A program made the translations under genes and the position numbers. Below, piece by piece: positions 19,692 through 28,557 of a DNA stretch of 35,221 nt. The DNA comes from Candidatus Cacconaster equifaecalis (lineage in GTDB: Bacteria > Bacteroidota > Bacteroidia > Bacteroidales > UBA932). The number at the start of each line of letters is the position of its first letter. Position 1 is the stretch's first letter. The DNA is taken from positions 1 to 35,221 of the forward strand of contig JAGHVE010000004.1 in the NCBI GenBank assembly GCA_018064445.1, written 5' to 3'. The notes beneath the pieces were generated by a model. It had not been told where the DNA came from. It did no database searches and saw nothing but the letters and a program-made list of their open reading frames with translations.

Positions 19692-21014
19692 ATGAAGATA
19701 ATGAAATTCGGCGGGACCTCTGTCGGTTCCGCGGCAAGGATAAAAGCTGTTGCAGACCTGATTTGCAAGGAACGCCAGAATCTGGTGGTCCTCTCCGCCA
19801 TGGCCGGAACGACCAACACCCTGGTCGAAATCGGCGGGTATCTCTACAACAGCAACATCGAGAGTGCGAACAGCATAATATCAAGCCTTGAGGGAAAATA
19901 CAGGGTACACATTGACGGGCTGTATTCCACAGAAGAATACCGGAACAAGGCCTGGGAGTACGTCCATACCGTCTTCAGCCAGATGCAGGCGATGACAAGC
20001 CAGCCTTTTGCGCTGCGGGAGGAGAAGATATTGCTTTCCCAGGGGGAATTGATGTCCACCCACATGATGCTCTATTATCTTCAGGAGAAGGGGGTGAACG
20101 CCGCTTTGCTTCCCGCTTTGGACTATATGCTGATTGACATTATGGGTGAGCCCGACCTGAGGTCCATCCGCACCAATCTGACAAAGCTCATCAAGCAGAA
20201 TCCCGATGCGGACCTCTATCTCACACAGGGATTCATCTGTATGAACACCGTCGGGGAGGTGGACAATCTCCAGAGGGGAGGTTCGGATTACACCGCCTCA
20301 CTTGTCGGAGCAGCCGTCGGGGCATCCGAGATACAGATATGGACCGACATAGATGGAATGCACAACAATGATCCCCGCATTGTCGAAGGGACCAAGGCGG
20401 TAAGACATCTCCACTTCGAGGAGGCCGCCGAGCTGGGTTATTTCGGAGCCAAGATACTCCACCCTACCTGCATTCAGCCTGCAAAATTCGCAAACATACC
20501 GGTACGGTTGCTGAACACGATGCAGCCCGATGCTCCGGGCACGCTGATAAACAATGTCCCGGAAGCGGGGACAATCAAGGCTGTGGCCGCGAAGGACGAC
20601 ATCACCGCAATAAGCATCACCTCATCCAGGATGTTGCTGGCCTTCGGCTTCCTGAGGAAAGTGTTCGAGATATTCGAGACATACCGGACCTCCATCGATA
20701 TGGTGTGTACCTCGGAGGTGGGGGTGTCGATGTCCATCGATGACACAAGCCATCTCACCGAGATAATCCAGGACCTCAAGAAATTCGGTACGGTCAAGGT
20801 CGACCGCAATATGTGCATAGTGTGTGTTGTCGGCGATATGGACTGGAACAATGTCGGGTTCGAATCAAGGGCGATGGAAGCGCTTAAGGAAGTGCCGGTG
20901 AGGATGATATCCTTCGGCGGAAGTGACAACAACATCTCTTTCCTCATCCGCCGTGACGATAAGATAGCGGCCTTGAGGGCATTGAGCAAATATCTTTTTT
21001 CGGAGGACAAATAG
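19692..21014 (+). CDS. lysC: Aspartate kinase (lysine-branch type, with ACT region)
   Basis: MKIMKFGGTSVGSAARIKAVADLI, LQRGGSDYTASLVGAAVGASEIQIWTDIDGMHNNDPRIV, C-terminal ACT-like region. Confidence 0.95.
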   Translation: MKIMKFGGTSVGSAARIKAVADLICKERQNLVVLSAMAGTTNTLVEIGGYLYNSNIESANSIISSLEGKYRVHIDGLYSTEEYRNKAWEYVHTVFSQMQAMTSQPFALREEKILLSQGELMSTHMMLYYLQEKGVNAALLPALDYMLIDIMGEPDLRSIRTNLTKLIKQNPDADLYLTQGFICMNTVGEVDNLQRGGSDYTASLVGAAVGASEIQIWTDIDGMHNNDPRIVEGTKAVRHLHFEEAAELGYFGAKILHPTCIQPAKFANIPVRLLNTMQPDAPGTLINNVPEAGTIKAVAAKDDITAISITSSRMLLAFGFLRKVFEIFETYRTSIDMVCTSEVGVSMSIDDTSHLTEIIQDLKKFGTVKVDRNMCIVCVVGDMDWNNVGFESRAMEALKEVPVRMISFGGSDNNISFLIRRDDKIAALRALSKYLFSEDK

Positions 21015-22010
21015 ATGAAAGTGGCAATCGTTGGTGCAAGCGGCGCTGTAGGTCAGGAACTGTTGAAAGTGTTGGAACAGAGGAATTTCCCGGTGGATGA
21101 ACTCTTCCTTTTCGGGTCGTCCCGCAGCGCAGGCAGCACATACCGCTTCAAGGGGAAAGATATTGAAGTCCGTGAATTGAAGCACAATGACGATTTCAAG
21201 GGCATTGACATTGCATTCACTTCGGCAGGTGCAGGCACTTCACGTGAATTCGCTTCGACAATCACTATGCACGGGACCCTGATGATAGACAATTCAAGTG
21301 CCTTCCGTATGGATGAGCAGGTCCCTCTCGTCGTTCCCGAGTGCAATGCGGCGGATGCCCTGAACCATCCGAAAGGGATAATCGCAAACCCCAACTGCAC
21401 TACCATAATGATGGTGGTGGCTCTGGCTCCCATCGAGGCCCTATCCCATATCAGACGCATTCACGTGGCTTCCTACCAGTCCGCCTCCGGTGCCGGTGCA
21501 AGGGCGATGACCGAACTTCAGCAACAGCACAGGGATATCGTGGAAGGAAATCCCGTCAAGGTGGAGAAGTTCGCATATCAGCTTGCCTACAATGCAATCC
21601 CCCAGATTGACGACTTCACGGACAACGGCTATACGAAAGAGGAGATGAAGATGTTCAACGAGACCCGGAAGATTCTTCACTCGGATGTCGCCTGCAGTGC
21701 GATGTGCGTGCGCATCCCGGCTCTCCGGTCACATTCCGAGGCTGTCTGGGTGGAAACCGAAGATCCTCTCTCAGTCGGGCAGGTACGCGACGCAATCGCC
21801 TCAGCGCCCGGTGTCTCCCTTTGTGACGAGCCGGCATCGAAGACCTATCCTATGCCTCTGTTCACTGCCGGGAAGGACGACATTTACGTAGGGAGAATCC
21901 GCAAGGACATAGCGAATCCCAACGGAATGACATTCTGGCTCAGCGGAGACCAGATTCGGAAAGGCGCCGCCCTGAACGCCGTCCAGATAGCCGAATGTAT
22001 CGTTTGCTGA
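21015..22010 (+). CDS. asd: Aspartate-semialdehyde dehydrogenase
   Basis: [79 protein letters not shown]. Confidence 0.97.
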   Translation: MKVAIVGASGAVGQELLKVLEQRNFPVDELFLFGSSRSAGSTYRFKGKDIEVRELKHNDDFKGIDIAFTSAGAGTSREFASTITMHGTLMIDNSSAFRMDEQVPLVVPECNAADALNHPKGIIANPNCTTIMMVVALAPIEALSHIRRIHVASYQSASGAGARAMTELQQQHRDIVEGNPVKVEKFAYQLAYNAIPQIDDFTDNGYTKEEMKMFNETRKILHSDVACSAMCVRIPALRSHSEAVWVETEDPLSVGQVRDAIASAPGVSLCDEPASKTYPMPLFTAGKDDIYVGRIRKDIANPNGMTFWLSGDQIRKGAALNAVQIAECIVC

Positions 22011-22026
22011 ATGCCGCGAAATTTTT

Positions 22027-22092
22027 AAATATTTGCAAATATTTATTGTTTTACAACAAATATTTATTATATTTGTATAAACAATAAATATT
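22027..22092. promoter_or_regulatory. AT-rich promoter/operator region with nested palindromes upstream of the NfeD-like/flotillin/XRE operon
   Basis: Perfect 18-bp palindrome AAATATTTGCAAATATTT (22027-22044); 14-bp inverted repeat AATATTTATTGTTT / AAACAATAAATATT (22038-22051 / 22079-22092); inner 8-bp inverted repeat ACAAATAT / ATATTTGT (22056-22063 / 22069-22076); -33-like TTG (22046-22048), N19, -7 TATATTTG (22068-22075). Confidence 0.7.
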
Positions 22093-22098
22093 GCAGAT

Positions 22099-22698
22099 AT
22101 GATTGAATGGTGGAACACTCTCAACGTCGTGATGAAAATCCTTTGGGGCGTGACATTGGCCTCCTCTCTGGTTTTCATCATCCAAAGCATTATGACCTTT
22201 TTAGGTGCGGATGCTGATATGGACTTCGATGCGGATGCCTCCGGGGCAGACCTTGATTCGGGCGCTGAGCCCGGAACGGGACTCGGACTCCTGACATTCC
22301 GCAATCTCGTGAACTTCTGTCTCGGCTTCGGCTGGACGGCGGTTCTTCTCAAGGAACAGATTGCATCTGTCCCTCTCCTGCTTACGATAGCAATGCTTGT
22401 CGGCATCGGCCTTGTCGCACTTATTATGATGATGTTCAAATGGGTCGGCGGAATGCAGCAGAGCGGCAACATCGATGTCTGGAAACAGGCCTTGGGCTGC
22501 ACAGGCAGGGTATATCTGACAATTCCCGCCAACCGGGAGGGCACGGGCAAGGTGCAGATTAACATCAATAATTCCGTACGGGAGTACGAAGCCGTTACTG
22601 ACGGCTGCAAACTGCCAACCGGGGTACAGATAAAAGTCGTGGAGGTCATCAATGAAAGCACCCTCCTCGTGGAAGAACAGGAATCGATAATCATCTAA
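22099..22698 (+). CDS. NfeD-like membrane protein with C-terminal OB-fold-like domain
   Basis: Three TM segments, acidic loop DADMDFDADASGADLDS, C-terminal GCTGRVYLTIPANREGTGKVQININNSVREYEAVTDG; sits directly upstream of a flotillin gene. Confidence 0.75.
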   Translation: MIEWWNTLNVVMKILWGVTLASSLVFIIQSIMTFLGADADMDFDADASGADLDSGAEPGTGLGLLTFRNLVNFCLGFGWTAVLLKEQIASVPLLLTIAMLVGIGLVALIMMMFKWVGGMQQSGNIDVWKQALGCTGRVYLTIPANREGTGKVQININNSVREYEAVTDGCKLPTGVQIKVVEVINESTLLVEEQESIII

Positions 22699-22711
22699 AA
22701 CATATACAGTT

Positions 22712-24124
22712 ATGGGACCTATACTTATGCTCATCATCATTGCGGTCGTATTCATTTCCCTTGCCGCAATACTGTCACGTTACAAAAGATGCCCTTCCGA
22801 CAAGATACTTGTCATTTATGGAAAAACGGGCAAGAACGCATCCGCGAAGTGCATCCACGGCGGCGCCTCGTTCGTATGGCCGGTGTTCCAGAATTACAAA
22901 TTCCTGGACCTGACCCCCATCTCGATAGAATGCAACCTTCAGAACGCCCTTTCAAAACAGAACATCAGGGTTGACGTTCCCTGCCGCTTCACGGTGGGAA
23001 TCAGCACTGAACCGGAGAATATGTCCAATGCCGCGGAAAGGCTTCTCGGGCTGAAGACGGAAGACATACGGAATATCGCGACCGATATCCTTTTCGGCCA
23101 GCTCCGTCTTGTGATTGCCACGATGGACATCGAGGAAATCAACTCCGACCGCGACAAGTTCCTCGCAAACGTGAGCACCAACGTTGAGGCCGAACTCCGC
23201 AAAATCGGTCTCAAACTGATAAACGTCAACGTGACGGATATCAGGGATGAGTCCGGATATATCGAGGCTCTCGGCAAGGAGGCCGCCGCAAAGGCCATCA
23301 ACGATGCGAAGAAGAGCGTCGCCGAGCAGAACCGTTACGGTGAAATCGGTAAGGCCGAGGCTGACAGGGACAAGGACATCCGTATAGCCGAGACAAGCAG
23401 GGACACCCGTATCAACACGGCGGATGCCAATGCAAAGGCCGTCGAGGGAGAGAACAATTCCAAGATAGCGATAGCTCAGTCGGATGCCTTGCGCCGTGAG
23501 AAACAGGCGGAGGCGGAGAGAGTCGCTGTCGCGGCTGAAAAAGTGCAGGCTGCAAAGGCTCTGGAAGAGGCGTACAGAAGTGAGCGCGATGCTGAAATTG
23601 CACGTGCCGAGAGGGAGAAGGCCACCCAGCAGGCAAATATCGTTGTCGCCGCCCAGATAGAAAAGGAGAAGGCGATAATCGAGGCGGAGGCAATCGCCGA
23701 GCAGGTACGCCGCAAGGCAAAAGGTGAGGCTGACGCAATCTATGCCAAGATGGAGGCTCAGGCCCGCGGTACTCTTGAGGTGCTGGCAAAACAGGCTGAA
23801 GGCTTCGGCCAGCTGGTCAGCGCGGCAGGCGGAGACCCTTCACAGGCAATTACGATGCTAATCACCGACAAACTCCCCGAACTTGTCAGGACCCAGGTTG
23901 AGGCAATCAAGGGCATCAACATCGACAAGGTCACCGTCTGGGATTCGGGTAAAGGTGAGAACGGCAAGACGGCCACGGCAAACTTCGTCTCCGGCCTGAT
24001 GGGCAGCGTCCCTCCGTTGGAGGACCTTTTCAAGATGGCGGGAATGACCCTTCCCTCATATTTCAAAGGAACTGCTGAGAACGCTGAAAATCAGGTTCAG
24101 GAGAGTGGGGACGTAGAGCAATGA
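22712..24124 (+). CDS. Flotillin-like SPFH-domain protein
   Basis: N-terminal TM, SPFH region, long Ala/Glu-rich coiled coil, C-terminal AEGFGQLVSAAGGDPSQAITMLITDKLPELVRTQVEAIKGINIDKVTVWDSG. Confidence 0.93.
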   Translation: MGPILMLIIIAVVFISLAAILSRYKRCPSDKILVIYGKTGKNASAKCIHGGASFVWPVFQNYKFLDLTPISIECNLQNALSKQNIRVDVPCRFTVGISTEPENMSNAAERLLGLKTEDIRNIATDILFGQLRLVIATMDIEEINSDRDKFLANVSTNVEAELRKIGLKLINVNVTDIRDESGYIEALGKEAAAKAINDAKKSVAEQNRYGEIGKAEADRDKDIRIAETSRDTRINTADANAKAVEGENNSKIAIAQSDALRREKQAEAERVAVAAEKVQAAKALEEAYRSERDAEIARAEREKATQQANIVVAAQIEKEKAIIEAEAIAEQVRRKAKGEADAIYAKMEAQARGTLEVLAKQAEGFGQLVSAAGGDPSQAITMLITDKLPELVRTQVEAIKGINIDKVTVWDSGKGENGKTATANFVSGLMGSVPPLEDLFKMAGMTLPSYFKGTAENAENQVQESGDVEQ

Positions 24125-24321
24125 TAATCATTAACATAGACGTGATGCTCGCCAAAAGGAAGATGTCCTGCGGCGAGCTTTCCGAGAAAGTGGGAATAAC
24201 CCCCGCCAATCTGTCAATCCTGAAGAACGGCAGGGCCAAGGCAATCAGATTCTCGACTCTTGAGGCGATATGTGAGGCACTTGACTGTCAGGTGGGGGAT
24301 ATACTGGAATATCAGCCCTGA
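24121..24321 (+). CDS. Small XRE-family HTH regulator (YozG-like)
   Basis: 66 aa; INIDVMLAKRKMSCGELSEKVGITPANLSILKNGRAKAIRFSTLEAICEALDCQVGDILEYQP; ATGA overlap with flotillin ORF. Confidence 0.92.
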   Translation: MIIINIDVMLAKRKMSCGELSEKVGITPANLSILKNGRAKAIRFSTLEAICEALDCQVGDILEYQP

Positions 24322-24338
24322 ACCTGTCTGAGTCTGCA

Positions 24339-26252
24339 TCATCTGAGGATGATGGTCATTATGGTGATGTCGTCGTTCTGTTCGTTGCCGTCCGTGAACT
24401 GCTTTACAGTGGAATAGAGGTCCTCACAGGCCTTTCCTGAGTCGGAGAATAGGGTACACCTGTTCTCCGACCATTCTATCAGCCGATCTTCACCGAATTG
24501 TGTTTTGTCGGCCTTTTCCGCCTCCGTTACTCCGTCAGTGTAGATTACCAGTCTTGAGCCGTGCTGCAGGGTGCAGGATTCCTCCTCATAAGGGAAATCG
24601 GAGAAGAGGCCGGCGGCAAGATTGGGCTTTGCTTTCATATATTCCGCCTTGCCGTCAGGCGAGATTGTGACAATGGGATTGTGACCGGCATTGCAGTAGT
24701 TGAATTCGCCGGTCTCAAGGTTTATTCTACCGGCAAACAGCGTGACGAACATACCGTTTGCGTTGCTTTCGGCCAAAGCGTTGTTGATCTTCGATACAAC
24801 ATCTTTCATCGGTAGTCCCATTTTGGCGATGAACCGGAACGAGGCTCTGGTGATGGCCATCAGCAAGGAAGCGGGTACACCCTTCCCGGAAACGTCTCCA
24901 ACTGTGAAATAGAGCATTTTGTCATTGTCCAGGAAGAAGTCGTACAGGTCTCCTCCGACCTCTTTTGCCGGACGGACCATCGCGAGAAGTCCCACTCGGT
25001 CCGTAACAGGGAAGTCGTGGGGGAGCATAGCCATCTGTATCTGGTTGGCAATGTTGAGCTCGCTCTGTATCCTCTCCTTTGTGGCGGTCGTTTCCTGCAG
25101 TTCCCCGATGTAGTCCTTGAGAGATTTCTGCATATAATCGAAGGAATCCCTGAGTTTCTTGATTTCATCGTCCTCCTTGATTTGGGGAAGTTCCACATCG
25201 AAGTTGCCCTTTGCTACCTCCAAAGCGGATTCCGTGAAATGGGAGAGAGGGTCGGTCAATTTGTGGATTATCACGTAACTTGCACGAAACAGTATCAGGA
25301 GTCCGATGATGACCAGTGAGAAAAGTATGATGTGAATCCGGGAAGTACGGGACAGAACTTCCGTATAGTTGCAGGAGATGCTGGCCTTCCATCCGTTGTG
25401 GAGAGGGGCGAATACGGCGAATGAGGCTTTCCCGTCCTTGATGTATTTGATTTTCCCTGTTCTCCCCTGGCTGATGGCTTCCGCCAGTGGGAGAACGTTC
25501 CGGTCTTTTCTCGAAGTGTCCGCCAATATGGAGAAGATTGTCTCACCCCTGAGACTTGAGTCGTTGTTCTGGTTGATAAAAGAACCGTTGCGGCTTATCA
25601 ACATCACGCTGGAATTGGGATATGGCTTGATGGAGGACAATATGCCCGATATCCACTCGAGGGAGATGTCCGCCGTGATTACGGCAAACACCTTTCCCTC
25701 CGCGTCTTTGAGGGGATAGCTGTAGGTGGACATCAGACAGTCCGCTCCTCCGTCATCGAAATAGGGCTCTCCCCAGTTCGGTTCACCCAAAAGATATGGT
25801 ATCTGGAACCAGTCCATATAGAAGTAGTTGTACTGCTGCGTGCCAAGTTGCTTCGAATGGATCTCCCCGCTTTCCGTATCGAGGAAGGAGTATGGACTGA
25901 AATAGATCTTGTCCTTGAAATAGTAACTGTCAAAAGCTATCGCACTGCCGATAATGTCCGGATTCTCGCTCACAATCTTTTGTGTGATATGGTACAGGTA
26001 CTCTTCGTTGTCAAGATTCTCACAGATGAGCCAGGCGGAGGAAGACACTGCCATTTCCACTTTCTGAAGGATATTCTCTATCTTGGAGATGGTGGCATCC
26101 CTGAGGTTTTCTGCAGCTTTTGTCGCTTCGTTCGCAACCACGATATGAGAGGCGACATCTGCGACAAGCAACGTCGTTATGAATATCGTTGAGGTGACAA
26201 TCAGTATATTCCGGCTTAGTCTGGCGGAGAATGAAAGATGTCCGTTTTTCAT
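24339..26252 (-). CDS. dCache-HAMP-SpoIIE/PP2C-type serine phosphatase, membrane bound
   Basis: 637 aa; TM, periplasmic region resembling dCache, second TM, HAMP, then RPAKEVGGDLYDFFLDNDKMLYFTVGDVSGKGVPASLLMA and CNAGHNPIV of SpoIIE/RsbU phosphatases. Confidence 0.93.
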   Translation of the reverse strand: MKNGHLSFSARLSRNILIVTSTIFITTLLVADVASHIVVANEATKAAENLRDATISKIENILQKVEMAVSSSAWLICENLDNEEYLYHITQKIVSENPDIIGSAIAFDSYYFKDKIYFSPYSFLDTESGEIHSKQLGTQQYNYFYMDWFQIPYLLGEPNWGEPYFDDGGADCLMSTYSYPLKDAEGKVFAVITADISLEWISGILSSIKPYPNSSVMLISRNGSFINQNNDSSLRGETIFSILADTSRKDRNVLPLAEAISQGRTGKIKYIKDGKASFAVFAPLHNGWKASISCNYTEVLSRTSRIHIILFSLVIIGLLILFRASYVIIHKLTDPLSHFTESALEVAKGNFDVELPQIKEDDEIKKLRDSFDYMQKSLKDYIGELQETTATKERIQSELNIANQIQMAMLPHDFPVTDRVGLLAMVRPAKEVGGDLYDFFLDNDKMLYFTVGDVSGKGVPASLLMAITRASFRFIAKMGLPMKDVVSKINNALAESNANGMFVTLFAGRINLETGEFNYCNAGHNPIVTISPDGKAEYMKAKPNLAAGLFSDFPYEEESCTLQHGSRLVIYTDGVTEAEKADKTQFGEDRLIEWSENRCTLFSDSGKACEDLYSTVKQFTDGNEQNDDITIMTIILR

Positions 26253-27193
26253 CTGATGAGATCCTTATATTCGATGTTGTTGACAATATGCCCGGTGTTC
26301 CTGAGGGCTTCCACCATTTTGACGAACACTTCCGGCTTGACTGCGGCATAGTCCGCAACTCCCGTTTCAGGGTTTACCTGCAGGTCAAGGTATTCGTCAA
26401 GCATCCTCCTCTGGTGTTCCCGGTTGGTGGTGATATTATGCTCAAGGATATATTTCCATGTGATATTCAGCGCCTCCTTGCGATTGGCGCGGGTGTAGTC
26501 CCATCCCCGCTTTGAAGCCCGAACAAACTTGTCGACAAGTTCCTTGTTCTTATTGTAATATTCCTCAGTCACATACAATCCGTCCTCGGGGGCTTCATAA
26601 CCGAAATTCGAAAAACGGATGATGTGGTCGTCGGGAATCTTGCCTGCGGCAAGTTCCAGGGCAATCAGTTCATTGTATGAATAAGCGAGTGTTGCGTCCA
26701 CTGCGTTGTGAACATACAGGTTGACAGTATTGAGGAAAGGAATCCAGTTGATATGTATGCCGGTGTATGTCTCAAGGATGTCACAGAAATCGGCATAGCC
26801 CGCTCTCCATCTCCCCACCTTGAGGGAATCGAGTTCTTCGGGGCTGCTGATGGGGTTGTGAGAAACGCAGCACAGCCCGCTTTTCTGGGTGAGCTGCAGG
26901 ACATTGACCAGTCTCATTCCATCGGATCTTGATATCATTGATGACAGCAATTGCGCCCCGACTATGTCCGCATTCCCTTTCATCAGTTCGTAAATTGCTG
27001 TTTCTGATGAGTTGGCGCTCAAGTGCCGTATCTCCACGTCAAGGCCTTCGTCAGAATAGAAACCCTTTTCGTATGCGACATAATACCCGCTGAATTGAGC
27101 CTGCGAGGTCCATTGGGGGGTGAAGGTGATTTTCTGGGCAAGAAGGTTTGAGGCGAGTGACAGTACTGCCAATGTTGCGACAAGTTTCTTCAT
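26249..27193 (-). CDS. NMT1/THI5-like periplasmic solute-binding protein
   Basis: Signal peptide MKKLVATLAVLSLASNLLAQ; ITFTPQWTSQAQFSGYYVAYEKGFYSDEGLDVEIRHLSANSSETAIYELMKGNADIVGAQ. Confidence 0.9.
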   Translation of the reverse strand: MKKLVATLAVLSLASNLLAQKITFTPQWTSQAQFSGYYVAYEKGFYSDEGLDVEIRHLSANSSETAIYELMKGNADIVGAQLLSSMISRSDGMRLVNVLQLTQKSGLCCVSHNPISSPEELDSLKVGRWRAGYADFCDILETYTGIHINWIPFLNTVNLYVHNAVDATLAYSYNELIALELAAGKIPDDHIIRFSNFGYEAPEDGLYVTEEYYNKNKELVDKFVRASKRGWDYTRANRKEALNITWKYILEHNITTNREHQRRMLDEYLDLQVNPETGVADYAAVKPEVFVKMVEALRNTGHIVNNIEYKDLIR

Positions 27194-27203
27194 TCTGTTT
27201 CCG

Positions 27204-27593
27204 TTACAACTTCTTGGTCATTGTGAATAAATTGGATCCGTTTTCGTAGTGGTATGTGACCGAGTCCATCATCTGCTTGCAGATGAATATGCCCAGGCCA
27301 CCTATCTGCCTGCTCTCGAGAGGAGCGTCAATGTCGGGGTCATCCTTTGCCAGAGGGTTGAATTCCACGCCGCCGTCACGGAATCCTATCTCAATTTCAT
27401 TGTTCTTGCGGTTTACCGTGAGTTCCACCCATTTGGATCCGGAGTAGCACAGGATGTTCTCCTCGACCTCTTCCACGCACAGCCTTATCTTGAAAAGTAT
27501 GTCCTCAGGGACATCCGCCATCTCCGGGCAATTCATTACACACTCTATTATTTCTGCATTCCGGCCTTCTACCGGGTCAAATCTTTGTGTCAT
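27204..27593 (-). CDS. RsbW/SpoIIAB-like ATP-binding protein (HATPase_c, serine kinase type)
   Basis: 129 aa; N-box-like CVEEVEENILCYS, DGG motif GFRDGGVEFNPL, GGLGIFICKQMMDSVTY. Confidence 0.88.
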   Translation of the reverse strand: MTQRFDPVEGRNAEIIECVMNCPEMADVPEDILFKIRLCVEEVEENILCYSGSKWVELTVNRKNNEIEIGFRDGGVEFNPLAKDDPDIDAPLESRQIGGLGIFICKQMMDSVTYHYENGSNLFTMTKKL

Positions 27594-27612
27594 CGTGATA
27601 TGATATTAATAG

Positions 27613-28557
27613 TTAACGGCAAATATACGAAAGAATCCTGAAGCCTGTCTTTCCTATCTGTTTGCGCAGGGCGGCGAGTTCATCCATTTTCTGCCGGAAG
27701 GCCTCGTCATCCTTGCTGTCGGGAGTGAATCCCGCCTGGCTCAGCAGCATACGGCTCTGCTTTTCAATCTTCAATTCCAGATAGAGTTCCTCGTAGGTTA
27801 CTATGTCGAAGAAAACCTCGGGCTGGAACTGATCCTTCATACCAAGCAGATATTTCCCCGCCTTCGTGGCGGCGAAATCCCCCCGCCTTATTGCTGAAAG
27901 TGTCTGGACATCAGTGCTGATACTGTGGTCCATCCAGCTGTAAATCCTCTTTTCGTCAAGGGCGAACATTATCAGGAAAATCACGGCAAAGACCAGAATC
28001 GTGACGGCCAGAAGAACAGGGGCCGGAAGTTGCAGGTTGTTGTGCGCCAGATGAAGCAAGACGGAAGGCAGGAATGCAGGCAGGACAAATGCCGCAAACG
28101 GTCTTCTGTGGGAGAAAAGGTGAAGCAGGCAGGCTGCCAGACCGGTGCATCCGATATGCAGGAATGCGCATCCGAATCCTCTGAAGAATGCGGTTGAAAA
28201 ATTCATATCCGGGTTGGACAGCACATATATTATGTTCTCAAGAAGAGCGAACCCTCCTCCAACGGCCGCTCCGTATATCAGGGCCTCGGAAAGGAACTTG
28301 ATTTTTCTGTCGGCAACCAGCCAGATGACTATGCATCCCTTGGCAAATTCCTCTATCAGCGGGACGGCGGACATTCCCGATATCCCGATGGCCCCCGTGC
28401 CACGGCAGAGCAGCCAGACCGCCAGGCAGCTGATTATTCCGGCGGCGATGCAGACCGCGATGCGCCACATCCTGACAAGTGCAAAGCTGTCGAGAAGTTT
28501 CAGAATAACCAGATAAATGGCTATCGGAAGGACGGATGCGGGAAGAACGGATATCAT
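27613..28557 (-). CDS. PrsW-family intramembrane metalloprotease
   Basis: Multiple TM; EEFAK, FALLENIIY and HIGCTG positions match PrsW active-site motifs (EExxK, FxxxE, H); start moved to ATG 28557, ATGA overlap with upstream gene. Confidence 0.85.
   Translation of the reverse strand: MISVLPASVLPIAIYLVILKLLDSFALVRMWRIAVCIAAGIISCLAVWLLCRGTGAIGISGMSAVPLIEEFAKGCIVIWLVADRKIKFLSEALIYGAAVGGGFALLENIIYVLSNPDMNFSTAFFRGFGCAFLHIGCTGLAACLLHLFSHRRPFAAFVLPAFLPSVLLHLAHNNLQLPAPVLLAVTILVFAVIFLIMFALDEKRIYSWMDHSISTDVQTLSAIRRGDFAATKAGKYLLGMKDQFQPEVFFDIVTYEELYLELKIEKQSRMLLSQAGFTPDSKDDEAFRQKMDELAALRKQIGKTGFRILSYICR

Noticed and set aside
21801-22694. 297-aa minus-strand ORF over asd end and the NfeD-like gene
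   Set aside because: Crosses the AT-rich promoter region and is antisense to a convincing membrane protein; low-complexity Ser/Arg-rich translation.
24337-24354. CATCATC-TGAG-GATGATG hairpin between convergent XRE and phosphatase genes as a terminator
   Set aside because: The 7-bp stem is real but overlaps the phosphatase stop/C-terminal codons and has no T-tract on either side; too weak to call a terminator.
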